A DNA stretch of 64,000 nucleotides from Frankiales bacterium. Lineage in GTDB: Bacteria; Actinomycetota; Actinomycetes; Mycobacteriales; SCTD01. The translations under genes were made by a program, and so were the position numbers. The stretch lies in assembly GCA_025966135.1 (NCBI GenBank), contig JAOPVP010000055.1, forward strand, positions 42,165-106,164, read 5' to 3'. Below the pieces are notes generated by a model that was not told the origin of the DNA, searched no databases, and worked only from the letters and a program-made list of their open reading frames with translations. Below are positions 16,593 to 26,150 of this stretch, piece by piece; position 1 is the stretch's first letter; the number at the start of each line of letters is the position of its first letter.

Positions 16593-17048
16593 CTAGCCCT
16601 CCACGATCGTGGAGCGTCCTTCCCACGGGGTGCTGAGCACGACGGTGGTGCGGGTTGACACCTGCGCCGCGGCGCGGATCTCCTGCAAGAGCGACTCCAG
16701 GTCCCCGGGCGCGGCGACCCTGACCTTGAGGATGTAGCTCTCGTCGCCGGCGACGCTGTGGCACGCCTCGATCTGCGGCAGGTTGGCGAGGTGCTCCGGG
16801 GCGTCGTCGGCCGCGGCCGGGTCGATCGGCTTGATGGACACGAAGGCCGTGAGGGGTGCGCCTGCCGCGATCGGGTCGACCTGCGCGCCGTACCCGAGGA
16901 TGGCACCGCGCTGCTCGAGACGCCGTACCCGCTGGTGGACGGCGCTCGTGGACAGCCCGGTGTCCTTGGCGAGGTCGGTATAGGACCGACGGCCGTCGGC
17001 GATCAGGAGGCGAAGCAGGTGACGGTCGACCGCGTCGAACTCACTCAT
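16593..17048 (-). CDS. Lrp/AsnC family transcriptional regulator
   Basis: The protein has 151 residues. The winged helix-turn-helix is at residues 5-60 (DLAKDTGLSTSAVHQRVRRLE as recognition region) and the RAM amino-acid-binding domain at 68-145. It overlaps the acyl-CoA dehydrogenase gene by 4 nt (ATGA), so it is co-transcribed with the catabolic genes. Lrp proteins next to lat commonly answer to lysine or a related amino acid. Here it is a candidate for control of both its own operon and the convergent lat-pcd pair. Confidence 0.9.
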   Translation of the reverse strand: MSEFDAVDRHLLRLLIADGRRSYTDLAKDTGLSTSAVHQRVRRLEQRGAILGYGAQVDPIAAGAPLTAFVSIKPIDPAAADDAPEHLANLPQIEACHSVAGDESYILKVRVAAPGDLESLLQEIRAAAQVSTRTTVVLSTPWEGRSTIVEG

Positions 17049-18193
17049 CCGCGTGTCAGCGATCGGCCGACGACGAGCCGCTGCACCTGGTTGGTGCCCT
17101 CGAAGATCTGCATGACCTTGGCCTCACGGAAGTACCGCTCTGCCGCGAAGTCCTCCACGAAGCCGGCCCCGCCGAGGACCTGGATGGCGTCGGTCGTGAC
17201 CTTCATCGCGGTGTCGGTGGCGAAGAGCTTGGCCATCGAGGCCTGCGGCCCGTAGGGCCGGCCTGCGTCCTTGAGACGAGCCGCCGTCAGGTACAACGCA
17301 CGGGCGGCCTCGATCTGCGTGGCCATGTCGGCCAGCATGAACTCGACGCCCTGGAAGGACGCGATTGCCTTCCCGAACTGCTTGCGCTCCTTCGCGTAGG
17401 AGACCGAGAGCTCCAGGGCCGCCTGAGCCACACCGACGGCCACGGCGGCGATACCGAGCCGGCCGCCGTCGAGGGCGCTCATGGCGATCCGGAACCCCTC
17501 GCCCTCAGCCGCGATGAGCCGGTCGGCCGGCACGCGCGCGCCCTCCAGCAGGATGGTGGCGGTGGGCGAGGAGCGCATGCCCATTTTCTTCTCGGGCGGT
17601 TGCGGCAGCAGTCCCGGCGTGTGCTTGTCCGCGAACAGGCAGGAGATGCCGGCCGGGCCGGGGCCGCCGGTGCGGACCATCAGGTTGTAGAAGTCCGCGT
17701 GGCCACCGTGGGTGACCCAGGCCTTCGCGCCGTCGACGACGTAGTCGTCACCGTCCCGGACAGCCCTGGTCGTGAGCGCCGCAGCGTCGGAGCCGCTGGC
17801 GGCCTCGGACAGGCAGTAGGCACCGAGGAGCTCGCCGCCGAGCAGGTCGGGCAGCCAGCGCTCGCGTTGCTCGTCGCTGCCCCACTGCGCGAGGGGGAAG
17901 CAGGACAGGGTGTGCACGCTGACCCCGACGGCCAGGCCCGCCCAGCCGCGACCCAGCTCCTCGAGCACCTGCAGGTAGACCTCGTAGGGCTGGCCGCCGC
18001 CGCCATCCTGCTCGGGGTAGGCCAGCCCGAGCAGCCCGGCCTTGCCGAGGGTCCGGAACAGCTCGCGCGGGAACTCCGAGCGCGACTCCATCTCGCCGGC
18101 CCGTGGGAGCACCTCGTGCTCGACCAGGTCGCGCGTCAACTCGAGCAGCGCCTCGGCCTCGGGCGTCGGCAGGCTGCGTACGACGGGCCTCAC
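17045..18193 (-). CDS. Acyl-CoA dehydrogenase
   Basis: The protein has 382 residues, the normal length of the family. The substrate/FAD motifs CLSEAASGSDAA (about 127) and KAWVTHGG (about 153) are present. The catalytic base is Glu365 in MQIFEGTNQ, the short/medium-chain arrangement. It would make a 2-enoyl-CoA and reduce ETF. In a lysine pathway it could act on glutaryl-CoA, but the active-site block IFEGTNQ is the butyryl/isovaleryl type, not the glutaryl-CoA type YEGTHDIHAL. The GTG start at 18193 follows a GAGAG box. It is the first gene of the minus-strand operon. Confidence 0.88.
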   Translation of the reverse strand: MRPVVRSLPTPEAEALLELTRDLVEHEVLPRAGEMESRSEFPRELFRTLGKAGLLGLAYPEQDGGGGQPYEVYLQVLEELGRGWAGLAVGVSVHTLSCFPLAQWGSDEQRERWLPDLLGGELLGAYCLSEAASGSDAAALTTRAVRDGDDYVVDGAKAWVTHGGHADFYNLMVRTGGPGPAGISCLFADKHTPGLLPQPPEKKMGMRSSPTATILLEGARVPADRLIAAEGEGFRIAMSALDGGRLGIAAVAVGVAQAALELSVSYAKERKQFGKAIASFQGVEFMLADMATQIEAARALYLTAARLKDAGRPYGPQASMAKLFATDTAMKVTTDAIQVLGGAGFVEDFAAERYFREAKVMQIFEGTNQVQRLVVGRSLTRG

Positions 18194-18253
18194 GGCTCTC
18201 TGCCTTTCTGACGCGGTTGCCGTGAGGTTACGCCGCGGTGAGATGCTGCGCGC

Positions 18254-19165
18254 GTGCCCGGACAGCTGACCCTCCTGGACTCCCCCGCCCTTTGGTATCG
18301 CGCCTTCCACGGCGTCCCCGACAGCATCCGGTCGCCGCAGGGTGAGCCGGTCAACGCGGTGCGTGGCTTCTTCGACCTGGTGTCGCGCGTGATCCGGGAC
18401 ACCCGGCCTGCCCGTCTGGTCGCGACCGTCGACCTCGACTGGCGGCCTGCCTTCCGCGTCGCGGCGGTCCCGTCGTACAAGCTGCACCGGACCACCGAAG
18501 GCGGGGCGGAGGCGGAGCCGCCGGAGCTCGGAGCCCAGGTGGCGGTGATCCTCGAGGTCCTCGAGGCGCTGGGCATCCCGGTGGCCGGGGCGGAGGGACA
18601 TGAGGCCGACGACGTGATCGGGACGCTGGCGACCCGCGAGACCGGCGCAGTGGACATCGTGACGGGTGACCGCGACCTGCTTCAGCTGGTGCGGGACGCC
18701 GGGCCGGTCCGGGTGCTCTACGCCGTCGAGAAGATGAAGCCGTACGACGAAGGCGCGGTGGCAGCCAAGCACCAGATCCCCGGGACGGCGTACGCCGACT
18801 TCGCGGTGTTGCGCGGTGACCCGAGCGACGGGCTCCCGGGGGTCAAGGGTGTCGGTGAGAAGACCGCCGCCGCGCTGGTCAGCCGCTTCGGCAGCATCGA
18901 GGGGATCCTGGCGGCGCTCGACAGCGGCGCGCAGGAGGGGTTCCCGGCGGGGGCGCGGGCGAAGCTGGAGGCGGCGCGGGAGTACCTGGCCGTGGCGCCC
19001 GCCGTGAGTCGGGTCGTCTGCGACCTGCCGCTGCCCCTGTACGACGACGCGCTCCCCCTGGCACCTCGTGACCCGGCTGGTCTGGTGGCACTGTCGGACC
19101 GGTGGGGTCTGGACAGCGCGCTGGAGCGGTTCCTGCACGCCCTGGAGCTGGCCCGGGCGGAGTAG
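18254..19165 (+). CDS. 5'-3' exonuclease (DNA polymerase I exonuclease-domain family)
   Basis: The protein has 303 residues. It has the PIN-like exonuclease core (LLDSPALWYRAFHG at the N-terminus; acidic metal ligands in ATVDLDW, EGHEADDVI and VTGDRDLLQL) followed by the helix-hairpin-helix DNA-binding segment LPGVKGVGEKTAA. It is a stand-alone relative of the Pol I N-terminal domain and would remove RNA primers or flaps. The GTG start is close to the first motif. The stop codon lies inside the glpD -10 hexamer. Confidence 0.9.
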   Translation: MPGQLTLLDSPALWYRAFHGVPDSIRSPQGEPVNAVRGFFDLVSRVIRDTRPARLVATVDLDWRPAFRVAAVPSYKLHRTTEGGAEAEPPELGAQVAVILEVLEALGIPVAGAEGHEADDVIGTLATRETGAVDIVTGDRDLLQLVRDAGPVRVLYAVEKMKPYDEGAVAAKHQIPGTAYADFAVLRGDPSDGLPGVKGVGEKTAAALVSRFGSIEGILAALDSGAQEGFPAGARAKLEAAREYLAVAPAVSRVVCDLPLPLYDDALPLAPRDPAGLVALSDRWGLDSALERFLHALELARAE

Positions 19166-19168
19166 GAT
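19163..19168 (+). promoter_or_regulatory. -10 hexamer of glpD (leaderless), overlapping the upstream stop codon
   Basis: TAGGAT ends 7 nt before the ATG at 19176. The same TAG is the stop of the exonuclease gene. The hexamer is inside the palindrome TAGGATCCTA. Confidence 0.4.
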
Positions 19169-19175
19169 CCTACTG

Positions 19176-20870
19176 ATGGGTAACCCCGCGTTCTCAGTCC
19201 TCACCCGGTCCGCCGAGCTCGCCGCCGCCGCGACCGAGGAGTTGGACGTGCTGGTCGTGGGGATGGGCGCCACGGGCGCTGGGGTGGCCCTCGACGCCGC
19301 CAGCCGCGGGCTGCGGGTCGCGGTCCTCGACATGGGCGACCTGGCCAGCGGGACGTCCTCCAAGAGCAGCAAGCTGGTGCACGGTGGGCTGCGGTACCTC
19401 GAAAACTACGAGTTCGGGCTGGTCCGTGAGGGCGTCATGGAGCGCCAGCTGCTGCTCAAGCTCGCCCCCCACCTGGTGTCACCGATGGACTTCCTCTACC
19501 CGGTCTGGCAGGACACCGCGAGGCGCCGGCTGCTGGGCCTCGGACTGACCACGTACGACGTCTTCGCCATGGCCTCCCTGGCCGGGCGCGGTGGGGCGAC
19601 CCGTCGGCACACGAAGGTCTCGGCGGAGGAGGCGGTGGGCCTCGCGCCTGCCCTGAGCGAGAGCGGCCTGGCATACGCCTACCTCTACGGGGACTGCGCC
19701 ACCGACGACGCCCGGCTCGTGCTGGCGGTCGTACAGGCGGCGCGGCGCTTCGGGGCGCTGGCGGTGACGCACGCGGAGGTGACCGCTCTGACGACCGAGC
19801 ACGGCCGGGTGGTCGGTGCCACCGTGGCCGACCGGCTCGACGGCTCCTCGGTGCAGGTCCGGGCCCGGCATGTGGTCAACGCGACGGGCGTCTGGGTCGA
19901 CCGGCTGCAGGCCTTCGAAGAGCCCGGCCGGGAGGCGGTCGTGCAGCCGTCCAAGGGAGTCCACGTCGTGGTCCCGCGGGAACGGCTGCCGCTGCTGGAG
20001 GCCTCGGTCCTCCTCCCGTCCAAGCAGGGTGACGGCCGATCGATGTTCGCCATCCCGTGGGGTCGCCAGACCATCCTCGGGACGACCGACACGCCGTACG
20101 ACGGAGCCCTGGACGGGCTGTCCCTGACCCGGGACGACCTGGACTACGTCCTGGCTGCCGGCAACGCGGTGTTCAAGCAGGGCCTGTCCGAGGAGGACGT
20201 GCTCGGTGCCTGGGCCGGGGTCCGCCCGTTGATCCGCACACCCGGTTCGGAGTCGATGAGCGACATCAGCCGACGGCACACCCTGGTCGAGGGAACGGGC
20301 GGCCTGCTGACGATCACGGGCGGGAAGCTGACCACGTACCGGCGGATGGCCAAGGACGTCGTGGACCGGATCGTCGAGAGGGACGATCGCAAGGCCCGCT
20401 GCCGTACCGATGAGATCCCGCTCTCCGGCACCCGCCCGGTCGCCGAGCTGCTGGCCGAGACCACCGTCGCCGCAACCGGGCTCGGGCTGTCGGAGGAGGT
20501 CGCGGCGTCGCTGGTGCGGCAGTGCGGCGAGACGGCCGGGCACGTGCTGTCGCTGGTCGAGGCCGACCCATCGCTCGGCGCGCTGCTCTCCCCCGACGCG
20601 CCGCACATCGCCGCCGAGGTCGTGCACGCCGCCCGTTCGGAAGGCGCCTCCACGGTCGATGACGTCTTCAGCCGGCGGATGCGGCTGTCGCTGCGGAGCA
20701 AGGACGCTGCACTGCCGTCCGCGCTGCTCGCGGCGCGGCTGCTCGCCCGGGAGACCCGCCAGGACGACAGCTGGGCGCTTGGGCAGGTCGCCGCTTACGC
20801 CGACGCGGTTCGCCAGGAGCGCGGCGTTCTCGGGCTGCCGGTCGGCGACGACCTCCCCGCCACCGGCTGA
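19176..20870 (+). CDS. glpD: FAD-dependent glycerol-3-phosphate dehydrogenase
   Basis: The protein has 564 residues. The FAD-binding fold begins at about residue 23 (VVGMGATGAG), followed by the GlpD signature SSKSSKLVHGGLRYLE (about 64-79). The segment around LGTTDTPYDG (about 308-317) and the C-terminal DAO-C domain (about 415-545) complete the family architecture. It oxidises glycerol 3-phosphate to dihydroxyacetone phosphate at the membrane and passes electrons to quinone. It is not linked to glpF or glpK here. Confidence 0.94.
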   Translation: MGNPAFSVLTRSAELAAAATEELDVLVVGMGATGAGVALDAASRGLRVAVLDMGDLASGTSSKSSKLVHGGLRYLENYEFGLVREGVMERQLLLKLAPHLVSPMDFLYPVWQDTARRRLLGLGLTTYDVFAMASLAGRGGATRRHTKVSAEEAVGLAPALSESGLAYAYLYGDCATDDARLVLAVVQAARRFGALAVTHAEVTALTTEHGRVVGATVADRLDGSSVQVRARHVVNATGVWVDRLQAFEEPGREAVVQPSKGVHVVVPRERLPLLEASVLLPSKQGDGRSMFAIPWGRQTILGTTDTPYDGALDGLSLTRDDLDYVLAAGNAVFKQGLSEEDVLGAWAGVRPLIRTPGSESMSDISRRHTLVEGTGGLLTITGGKLTTYRRMAKDVVDRIVERDDRKARCRTDEIPLSGTRPVAELLAETTVAATGLGLSEEVAASLVRQCGETAGHVLSLVEADPSLGALLSPDAPHIAAEVVHAARSEGASTVDDVFSRRMRLSLRSKDAALPSALLAARLLARETRQDDSWALGQVAAYADAVRQERGVLGLPVGDDLPATG

Positions 20871-20877
20871 GTAGCGG

Positions 20878-22581
20878 TCAGCGGGGGCGGTCGGTGCGGG
20901 ACCAGGGAAGGCGGGGCCAGACCAGGAAGGCCTCCGCCTCGAGCGCGGCCAGGGCCACCCGGGGCAAGTCGCGGGCCTGCGGGTAGCAGACGTACCGCGG
21001 CTCCCACTCGGGGCGGAACTTGGCGTTGAACCGGTAGAGCGACTCGATCTGGAACCATCGCGACGCGAACAGCAAGAACCCTCGCCAGGCCCGGATGATC
21101 GGTCCGGCACCGAGGCGCTCGCCGCGCTCGAGCGCGGACCGGAAGACGGCGAAGTTGAGCGACAGCCGCGTCACGCCCAGGGAGGGCGCGGCGCTCAGGG
21201 CGCTGACGATGAGCAGCTCGTTGAGGCCGTTGTCGGCATCGCGGTCACGGCGCATCAGGTCCAGCGAGAGCCCGTCGGTCCCCCACGGGACGAAGTGCAG
21301 GAAGGCCCGCAGCCGGTCCTCCTGGAAGGCCATGACCGTGACGCACTCGCGGTCAGCCGGGTCGCCGAAGCGCCCGAGGGCCATCGAGAACCCGCGCTCG
21401 GTGTCGGTTCCGCGCCACGCTGCGGCCTGGGCTCGCAGGGCGGTCCCCTGCTCCGGTGAGATGTCAGCGACCCTGCAGACCTGAGCGGTGTAGCCCGCCC
21501 GCTCGACTCGGTTGACGGCCTGGCGGACGTTGCGCATGCCCCGTCCCTCGAGGCTGAACTCGGCCACCTCGAGGACCGCCTCGTCACCGATCTCGAGGGC
21601 GGTGAGGTCCGCGCGGCACCAGGCCTTGCCGGCCTGCTCGCTGCAGCCCATCACTGCCGGCGTCCAGGCGTGCTCCTCGGCGGTGGCGAGAAAGGCCTCG
21701 ATGGCGCCAGGCCACGCCTCTGGGTCACCGAGCGGGTCGCCGCTCGCCAGCATCACGCCGGACACCACGCGGTAGGCCACGCAGGCCTTGCCGGAGGGCG
21801 ACCACAGAACGCTCTTGTCGCGGCGCAGCGCGAAGTAGCCCAGCGAGTCCTGCTGCCCGTGCCTGGTCAGCAACTCGCGCATCCGGGCCTCGTCGTCAGT
21901 GCTCAGCCGTGCCGCCGGCTCCGCCGGTCTGAGCACCAGATAGGCAGTCGTGACCGCCGTCAGCAGGCCGAGTGCGAGCAGGGCGTCACCGATCAGGTGG
22001 TCGTCGTGCTGGCCGGCCCGGTCGGGCTGGAACTGCAACGGCCCATGGATCCCGATCAGGCCAACCAAGACGTGCTCGGAGACCTGGGCGAAGCTGTGCG
22101 GCCCGACGATGGCGTCGTCCCTGAACGCCACCACGGCCAGGCCCAGGCCATAGCTCACGAGCAGCAGGGACAGGAACGCGCCGACGGCTCTCCAGCGCGT
22201 GCGCGGGTCGCCTTTCGCGTAGAACTCGCCGCGACCGGCCACAAGACCCACCAGCAGCGCCGCGGCGGCCGCTGACTCCTCGATGTCGAGCCCCTTGAGG
22301 ACGTGCAGGGCCACGCTGCCCAGGAGCAGGGCGACAGCAACGCGCCAGGCGCGACGCTTACGCCGTCGCAGGCCTTGGGCGACGAGGACCAGCAGGACGC
22401 CGGCGACGAGCGTCAGGGCCGTGCTGACGTTGCTGAGCCCTCCGGGGACGTACTCGCGGAGGCTCGTGAGCCGTGAGCTGTTCCCGCGCGTCACCGCGCT
22501 GGCCAGGTCCAGGACACCTCCGGCCAGGCACAGCAACCAGGCGACGAAGGGCACCCAGGCCCGACGTTGGTCGCGTCGCAT
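20878..22581 (-). CDS. LysX/MprF-like membrane protein with DUF2156 (phosphatidylglycerol lysyltransferase) domain
   Basis: The protein has 567 residues. About six membrane helices fill residues 10-240. The cytoplasmic DUF2156 domain covers 255-540 and keeps family blocks such as FALRRDKSVLWSPSG, SLEGRGMRNVRQAVNR and SRWFQIESLYRFNAKFRPEW. Relatives attach lysine or another amino acid to phosphatidylglycerol and protect against cationic peptides. Unlike mycobacterial LysX it lacks the fused lysyl-tRNA synthetase. The ATG overlaps the helicase stop by one base (TGATG), so translation is coupled. Confidence 0.85.
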   Translation of the reverse strand: MRRDQRRAWVPFVAWLLCLAGGVLDLASAVTRGNSSRLTSLREYVPGGLSNVSTALTLVAGVLLVLVAQGLRRRKRRAWRVAVALLLGSVALHVLKGLDIEESAAAAALLVGLVAGRGEFYAKGDPRTRWRAVGAFLSLLLVSYGLGLAVVAFRDDAIVGPHSFAQVSEHVLVGLIGIHGPLQFQPDRAGQHDDHLIGDALLALGLLTAVTTAYLVLRPAEPAARLSTDDEARMRELLTRHGQQDSLGYFALRRDKSVLWSPSGKACVAYRVVSGVMLASGDPLGDPEAWPGAIEAFLATAEEHAWTPAVMGCSEQAGKAWCRADLTALEIGDEAVLEVAEFSLEGRGMRNVRQAVNRVERAGYTAQVCRVADISPEQGTALRAQAAAWRGTDTERGFSMALGRFGDPADRECVTVMAFQEDRLRAFLHFVPWGTDGLSLDLMRRDRDADNGLNELLIVSALSAAPSLGVTRLSLNFAVFRSALERGERLGAGPIIRAWRGFLLFASRWFQIESLYRFNAKFRPEWEPRYVCYPQARDLPRVALAALEAEAFLVWPRLPWSRTDRPR

Positions 22582-25253
22582 CAGACGAGGCTGGAGTAGG
22601 ACACGACACCCCGTCGTACGGCGGCCAGCGCGGTGCGTGCGGTCGACCGCACCGGCTCGTCGGCGACCAGGCTGATCTGCCCCAGCAGGTCGACGATCTG
22701 CTTGCACCAACGAACGAAGTCTCCTGCCGTCAGGTCGGGGTCGTCCTGCAGGACCTCTTCAAGGTCAGCACCCGCAGCCCACCGCCACGCGGCCCAGGTG
22801 AAGCCCGCGTCCGGCTCGCGCAGGAAGGCCAGCGAGTGCGTGGACTCGGCGTCCCGAAGACGCGACCACAGGCGTCCCATGTCGTCGAGGGTGGCGCGGA
22901 CGGCACCGCCAGGCACGTGGGCCGAAGCGTCTTCAGGCCGGCGACTCTCGTAGACGACCGCGGAGACGACAGCCGCGAGCTCCGAGGAGGACAGCCCGTC
23001 CCACAGGCCGGCGCGCAGGCACTCCACGACGAGCAGATCGGACTCGTTGTAGACCCGGGCCAGCTGGCGGCCCGCATCGGTCACCTCCTCCCCGGCCAGG
23101 TAACCGAGCTCGTGCAGCAGCGCGCAGACCCGGTCGAAGACGCGCGCGATCGAGTGGGTCTTGCCCTCGACCCGGCGCTCGAGGGCGTCGGTGTCCTGAC
23201 GCAGCCGGGCCCAGCGCTCGGCCCAGCGCAGGTGCTGCTCGCGCTCGTCACAGCCGTGCACCGGATGCTGGCGCAGCTGCTGCCGCAGGCGCGCGAGGGT
23301 CTCGTCGTCGGCGGCGGCCGAGCGGGCCCGCCGCGGACGCTCGGGGTTCAGACCGAGGGCCCGGATCGAGGAGGCCATGTCCTTCCGGGACTGCGGCGTC
23401 CGGTGGTTGAAGTTCTTCGGCACCCGGACACGGCCCAGCGGCTCGACCGGCGCCGGGAAGTCGGCGTCGGAGAGCCGTCCGGCCCAGCGATCCTCGGTGA
23501 CTACGAGGGGATGCGACTGCCCGTTCTGCCCGACACCTGGGTCGATGACGACTGCAAGTCCGGAACGGCGGCCGTGCGGCACCGAGATGACGTCCCCGAC
23601 CTTCAAGGACTCCAGGGACTTCGCCGCCTGGGCCCGCCGCTGCGCCGAGCCCTGCTTGGCGAGCTCGGACTCCCTGTGCTTGAGGGCCCGGCGCAAGCCG
23701 TCGTACTCCGGCACGTCGCCGAGGTGGCAGGCCATGCCCTCGCGGTAGCCCTCGAGGGCATCGAGGTTCTTGGTCACCTGCCGAGCCAGCCCGACGACCG
23801 ACCGGTCGGCTTGGAACTGCGCGAAGGAGCTCTCGAGCAGCGCCCTGGCCGGCTCGCGCCCCACGCTGCCCACCAGGTTGACGGCCATGTTGTACGACGG
23901 ACGGAAGCTGGACCGCAGCGGGTAGGTGCGCGTGGACGCCAGACCCGCGACCTGCTTGGGGTCCAAGCCCGGCTGCCACAGCACGACCGCGTGGCCTTCC
24001 ACATCGATCCCTCGCCGACCGGCCCGGCCGGTCAGCTGGGTGTACTCCCCCGGTGTCACATCGACGTGGGCTTCGCCGTTCCACTTCACGAGCTTCTCGA
24101 GGACCACCGAGCGGGCCGGCATGTTGATGCCGAGGGCCAGCGTCTCAGTGGCGAAGACCGCCTTGACGAGACCCTCCACGAACAGCTCCTCTACGACCTC
24201 CTTGAAGGTCGGCAGCATGCCCGCGTGGTGAGCGGCCAGGCCGCGCTGCAGCCCCTCCAGCCATTCCCAGTAGCCCAGCACCCGCAGGTCCTCACGGGGG
24301 ATGTCAGCAGTCCGGCGCTCGACGTGCTGGCGGACCCGCTCGCGCTCCTCGGCGGTGTTGAGCCGCAGCCCGGCGCGCAGGCACTGCTCCACAGCCGCGG
24401 CGCAGCCCGCCCGGCTGAAGATGAAGGTGATGGCGGGCAACAGTCCCTCGCGGTCGAGGCGCTCGATCACCTCCGGCCGGCGAGGGACGGCTGGGCGCAC
24501 GGGACGTCCTCCGCGTTCGCGCGGCTTCCAGCTGCCCTCGTCCCGGCTCCGCCGTACCAGCTCAGGGTGGACCTCCCCCTTGCCGTCAAAGAGATCGAAC
24601 AGGCGGTTGCCCATGAGGACGTGCTGGAAGAGCGGCACCGGCCGGTGCTCCTCGACCACCACTTCGGTGTCGCCCCGCACCGTGACGAGCCAATCGGCGA
24701 ACTCCTCGGCATTGCTGACGGTGGCCGACAGCGAGGTCAAGATCACGTCGTCGGGGAGGTGGATGATCACCTCTTCCCAGACTGCGCCGCGGGCCCGGTC
24801 GGCGAGGTAGTGCACCTCGTCCATCACCACGTGGGCAAGGCCGCGGAGCGCGTCGGACCCGCTGTAGAGCATGTTCCGCAAGACCTCAGTGGTCATGACG
24901 ACCACCTCAGCGTCACCGTTGATGGAGGTGTCGCCGGTCAGCAGCCCGACCTTGTCGGCCCCGTGGCGCGCGACGAGGTCGGCGTACTTCTGGTTGGACA
25001 GAGCCTTGATCGGCGTCGTGTAGAAGCACTTCCTCCCAGCGCGCAGCGCCAGGTGGACGGCGAACTCCCCCACCACCGTCTTGCCGGCGCCGGTCGGTGC
25101 TGCGACCAGGACGCCACGGCCGTCCTCGAGGGCGCTGCAGGCGGTCCGTTGGAAGGCGTCCAGGCCGAACGGGTAGCCGACCTCGAACTGCGCGAGCGCG
25201 GGGCCACCCTGCGATGCCCGGAACGCCTGGTAGCGCTCCGCCGGGCTGGTCAT
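22581..25253 (-). CDS. helY: Ski2-type DEAD/DEVH-box RNA helicase (HelY)
   Basis: The protein has 890 residues. Superfamily 2 motifs appear in order: Walker A APTGAGKT (about 51-58), Walker B/DEVH MDEVHYLADR (about 147-156), SLSATVSN (about 174), ALGINMPAR (about 384-392) and QLTGRAGRRG (about 418-427). The C-terminal third is the DSHCT/arch region found in Ski2/Mtr4 and bacterial HelY. It is expected to unwind structured RNA. In actinobacteria this gene regularly follows tatAC, as here. The start was chosen from the first Met before the conserved N-terminus. Confidence 0.93.
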   Translation of the reverse strand: MTSPAERYQAFRASQGGPALAQFEVGYPFGLDAFQRTACSALEDGRGVLVAAPTGAGKTVVGEFAVHLALRAGRKCFYTTPIKALSNQKYADLVARHGADKVGLLTGDTSINGDAEVVVMTTEVLRNMLYSGSDALRGLAHVVMDEVHYLADRARGAVWEEVIIHLPDDVILTSLSATVSNAEEFADWLVTVRGDTEVVVEEHRPVPLFQHVLMGNRLFDLFDGKGEVHPELVRRSRDEGSWKPRERGGRPVRPAVPRRPEVIERLDREGLLPAITFIFSRAGCAAAVEQCLRAGLRLNTAEERERVRQHVERRTADIPREDLRVLGYWEWLEGLQRGLAAHHAGMLPTFKEVVEELFVEGLVKAVFATETLALGINMPARSVVLEKLVKWNGEAHVDVTPGEYTQLTGRAGRRGIDVEGHAVVLWQPGLDPKQVAGLASTRTYPLRSSFRPSYNMAVNLVGSVGREPARALLESSFAQFQADRSVVGLARQVTKNLDALEGYREGMACHLGDVPEYDGLRRALKHRESELAKQGSAQRRAQAAKSLESLKVGDVISVPHGRRSGLAVVIDPGVGQNGQSHPLVVTEDRWAGRLSDADFPAPVEPLGRVRVPKNFNHRTPQSRKDMASSIRALGLNPERPRRARSAAADDETLARLRQQLRQHPVHGCDEREQHLRWAERWARLRQDTDALERRVEGKTHSIARVFDRVCALLHELGYLAGEEVTDAGRQLARVYNESDLLVVECLRAGLWDGLSSSELAAVVSAVVYESRRPEDASAHVPGGAVRATLDDMGRLWSRLRDAESTHSLAFLREPDAGFTWAAWRWAAGADLEEVLQDDPDLTAGDFVRWCKQIVDLLGQISLVADEPVRSTARTALAAVRRGVVSYSSLV

Positions 25254-25269
25254 GCCCCCAGGCTATGTG

Positions 25270-25323
25270 CCGAGGCGGGTGTCGCGGACAGGCACCGCTG
25301 CGGGGCCCAGCGGGTCGCCTCGG
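25270..25323. terminator. Long imperfect hairpin between tatC and the helicase gene
   Basis: CCGAGGCG (25270-25277) pairs with CGCCTCGG (25316-25323). Smaller stems can form inside (for example CGCTG with CAGCG). It lies just after the tatC stop and just before the helicase start. It may be an attenuating terminator of the tat operon. Confidence 0.35.
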
Positions 25324-25326
25324 GAC

Positions 25327-26148
25327 CTAGAGCTGCGACGGGGTGGTGTCGACCTCCGACGGGAGATCGTCGTCCAGGGTGTGGAGCGGGTCGGCCAGCG
25401 CGCGCTTGCGGGCCGCACGCTCCCGGAGTCGAGCGATGAGGATGCAGACCTCGTACATCGCGTACAGGGGCACGCCCAGCGCCAGAAACGTGAACGGGTC
25501 GGTGCTGGGGGTCAGGATCGCGGCCGCGGCGAAGAGCGCGAAGCACATCCCCCGGCGCCAGTGCCGCATCCGCTCGGAGGACAGCAGCCCGACGACGTGG
25601 AGGAACACGATCACGACGGGGAACTCGAAGGCGACGCCGAACAGCAGCAGCAGGAGCGTGACGAACGAGAGGTACTCGCGAAGCGTCGTGATGTTGGTGA
25701 CGCCCGGCCCTGCCACGTTGAGCAGCAGCCGGATGCCGTGGCTCAGACTGACATAAGCCACGCAGGTGCCCGCGACGAACAGCAGGAGGGAGCCGACCAG
25801 GAAGCTCCCCGCGTACTTGCGCTCGGTCTTGTGCAGGGCGGGAGTGATGAAGGCCCCGAGCTGGTAGAGCCAGATGGGCGCGGAGGCGACCCCGCCACCG
25901 ATGAAGGCGACCTTCATCCGCACGTTGAACTGGTCGAAGATCCCTGTGACGTACAGCGAGCAGGGCTTGTTCGGGAACGCGTGGCAGTACGGCGCCCGCA
26001 GCACCTGGAACAGCGGCTCCCAGAGCACGTAGGCCGCGATGACGGCGACGAGGAAGACGGCGGCCGAGATCAGGAGTCGGCGGCGGAGCTCGCGCAGGTG
26101 CTCGACCAGCGCCATCCGCCCGTCAGCCGGGCGAGCTTGTCGGCCCAA
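25327..26148 (-). CDS. tatC: Twin-arginine translocase subunit TatC
   Basis: The protein has 273 residues with six membrane helices. The signature N-terminus MALVEHLRELRRRL (from about residue 12) and the conserved Glu in FEFPVVIVFL (about 169) are visible. TatC is the receptor for folded proteins with RR signal peptides. It is 2 nt downstream of tatA. The C-terminal 40 residues are a charged cytoplasmic tail. Confidence 0.96.
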   Translation of the reverse strand: MGRQARPADGRMALVEHLRELRRRLLISAAVFLVAVIAAYVLWEPLFQVLRAPYCHAFPNKPCSLYVTGIFDQFNVRMKVAFIGGGVASAPIWLYQLGAFITPALHKTERKYAGSFLVGSLLLFVAGTCVAYVSLSHGIRLLLNVAGPGVTNITTLREYLSFVTLLLLLFGVAFEFPVVIVFLHVVGLLSSERMRHWRRGMCFALFAAAAILTPSTDPFTFLALGVPLYAMYEVCILIARLRERAARKRALADPLHTLDDDLPSEVDTTPSQL

Positions 26149-26150
26149 GG

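Noticed and set aside
22473..25439. A 988-codon plus-strand open frame opposite the helicase
   Set aside because: It is antisense to the 890-residue helicase and has the His/Arg/Gly-rich composition of a GC-rich shadow frame. It has no motif and no ribosome site.
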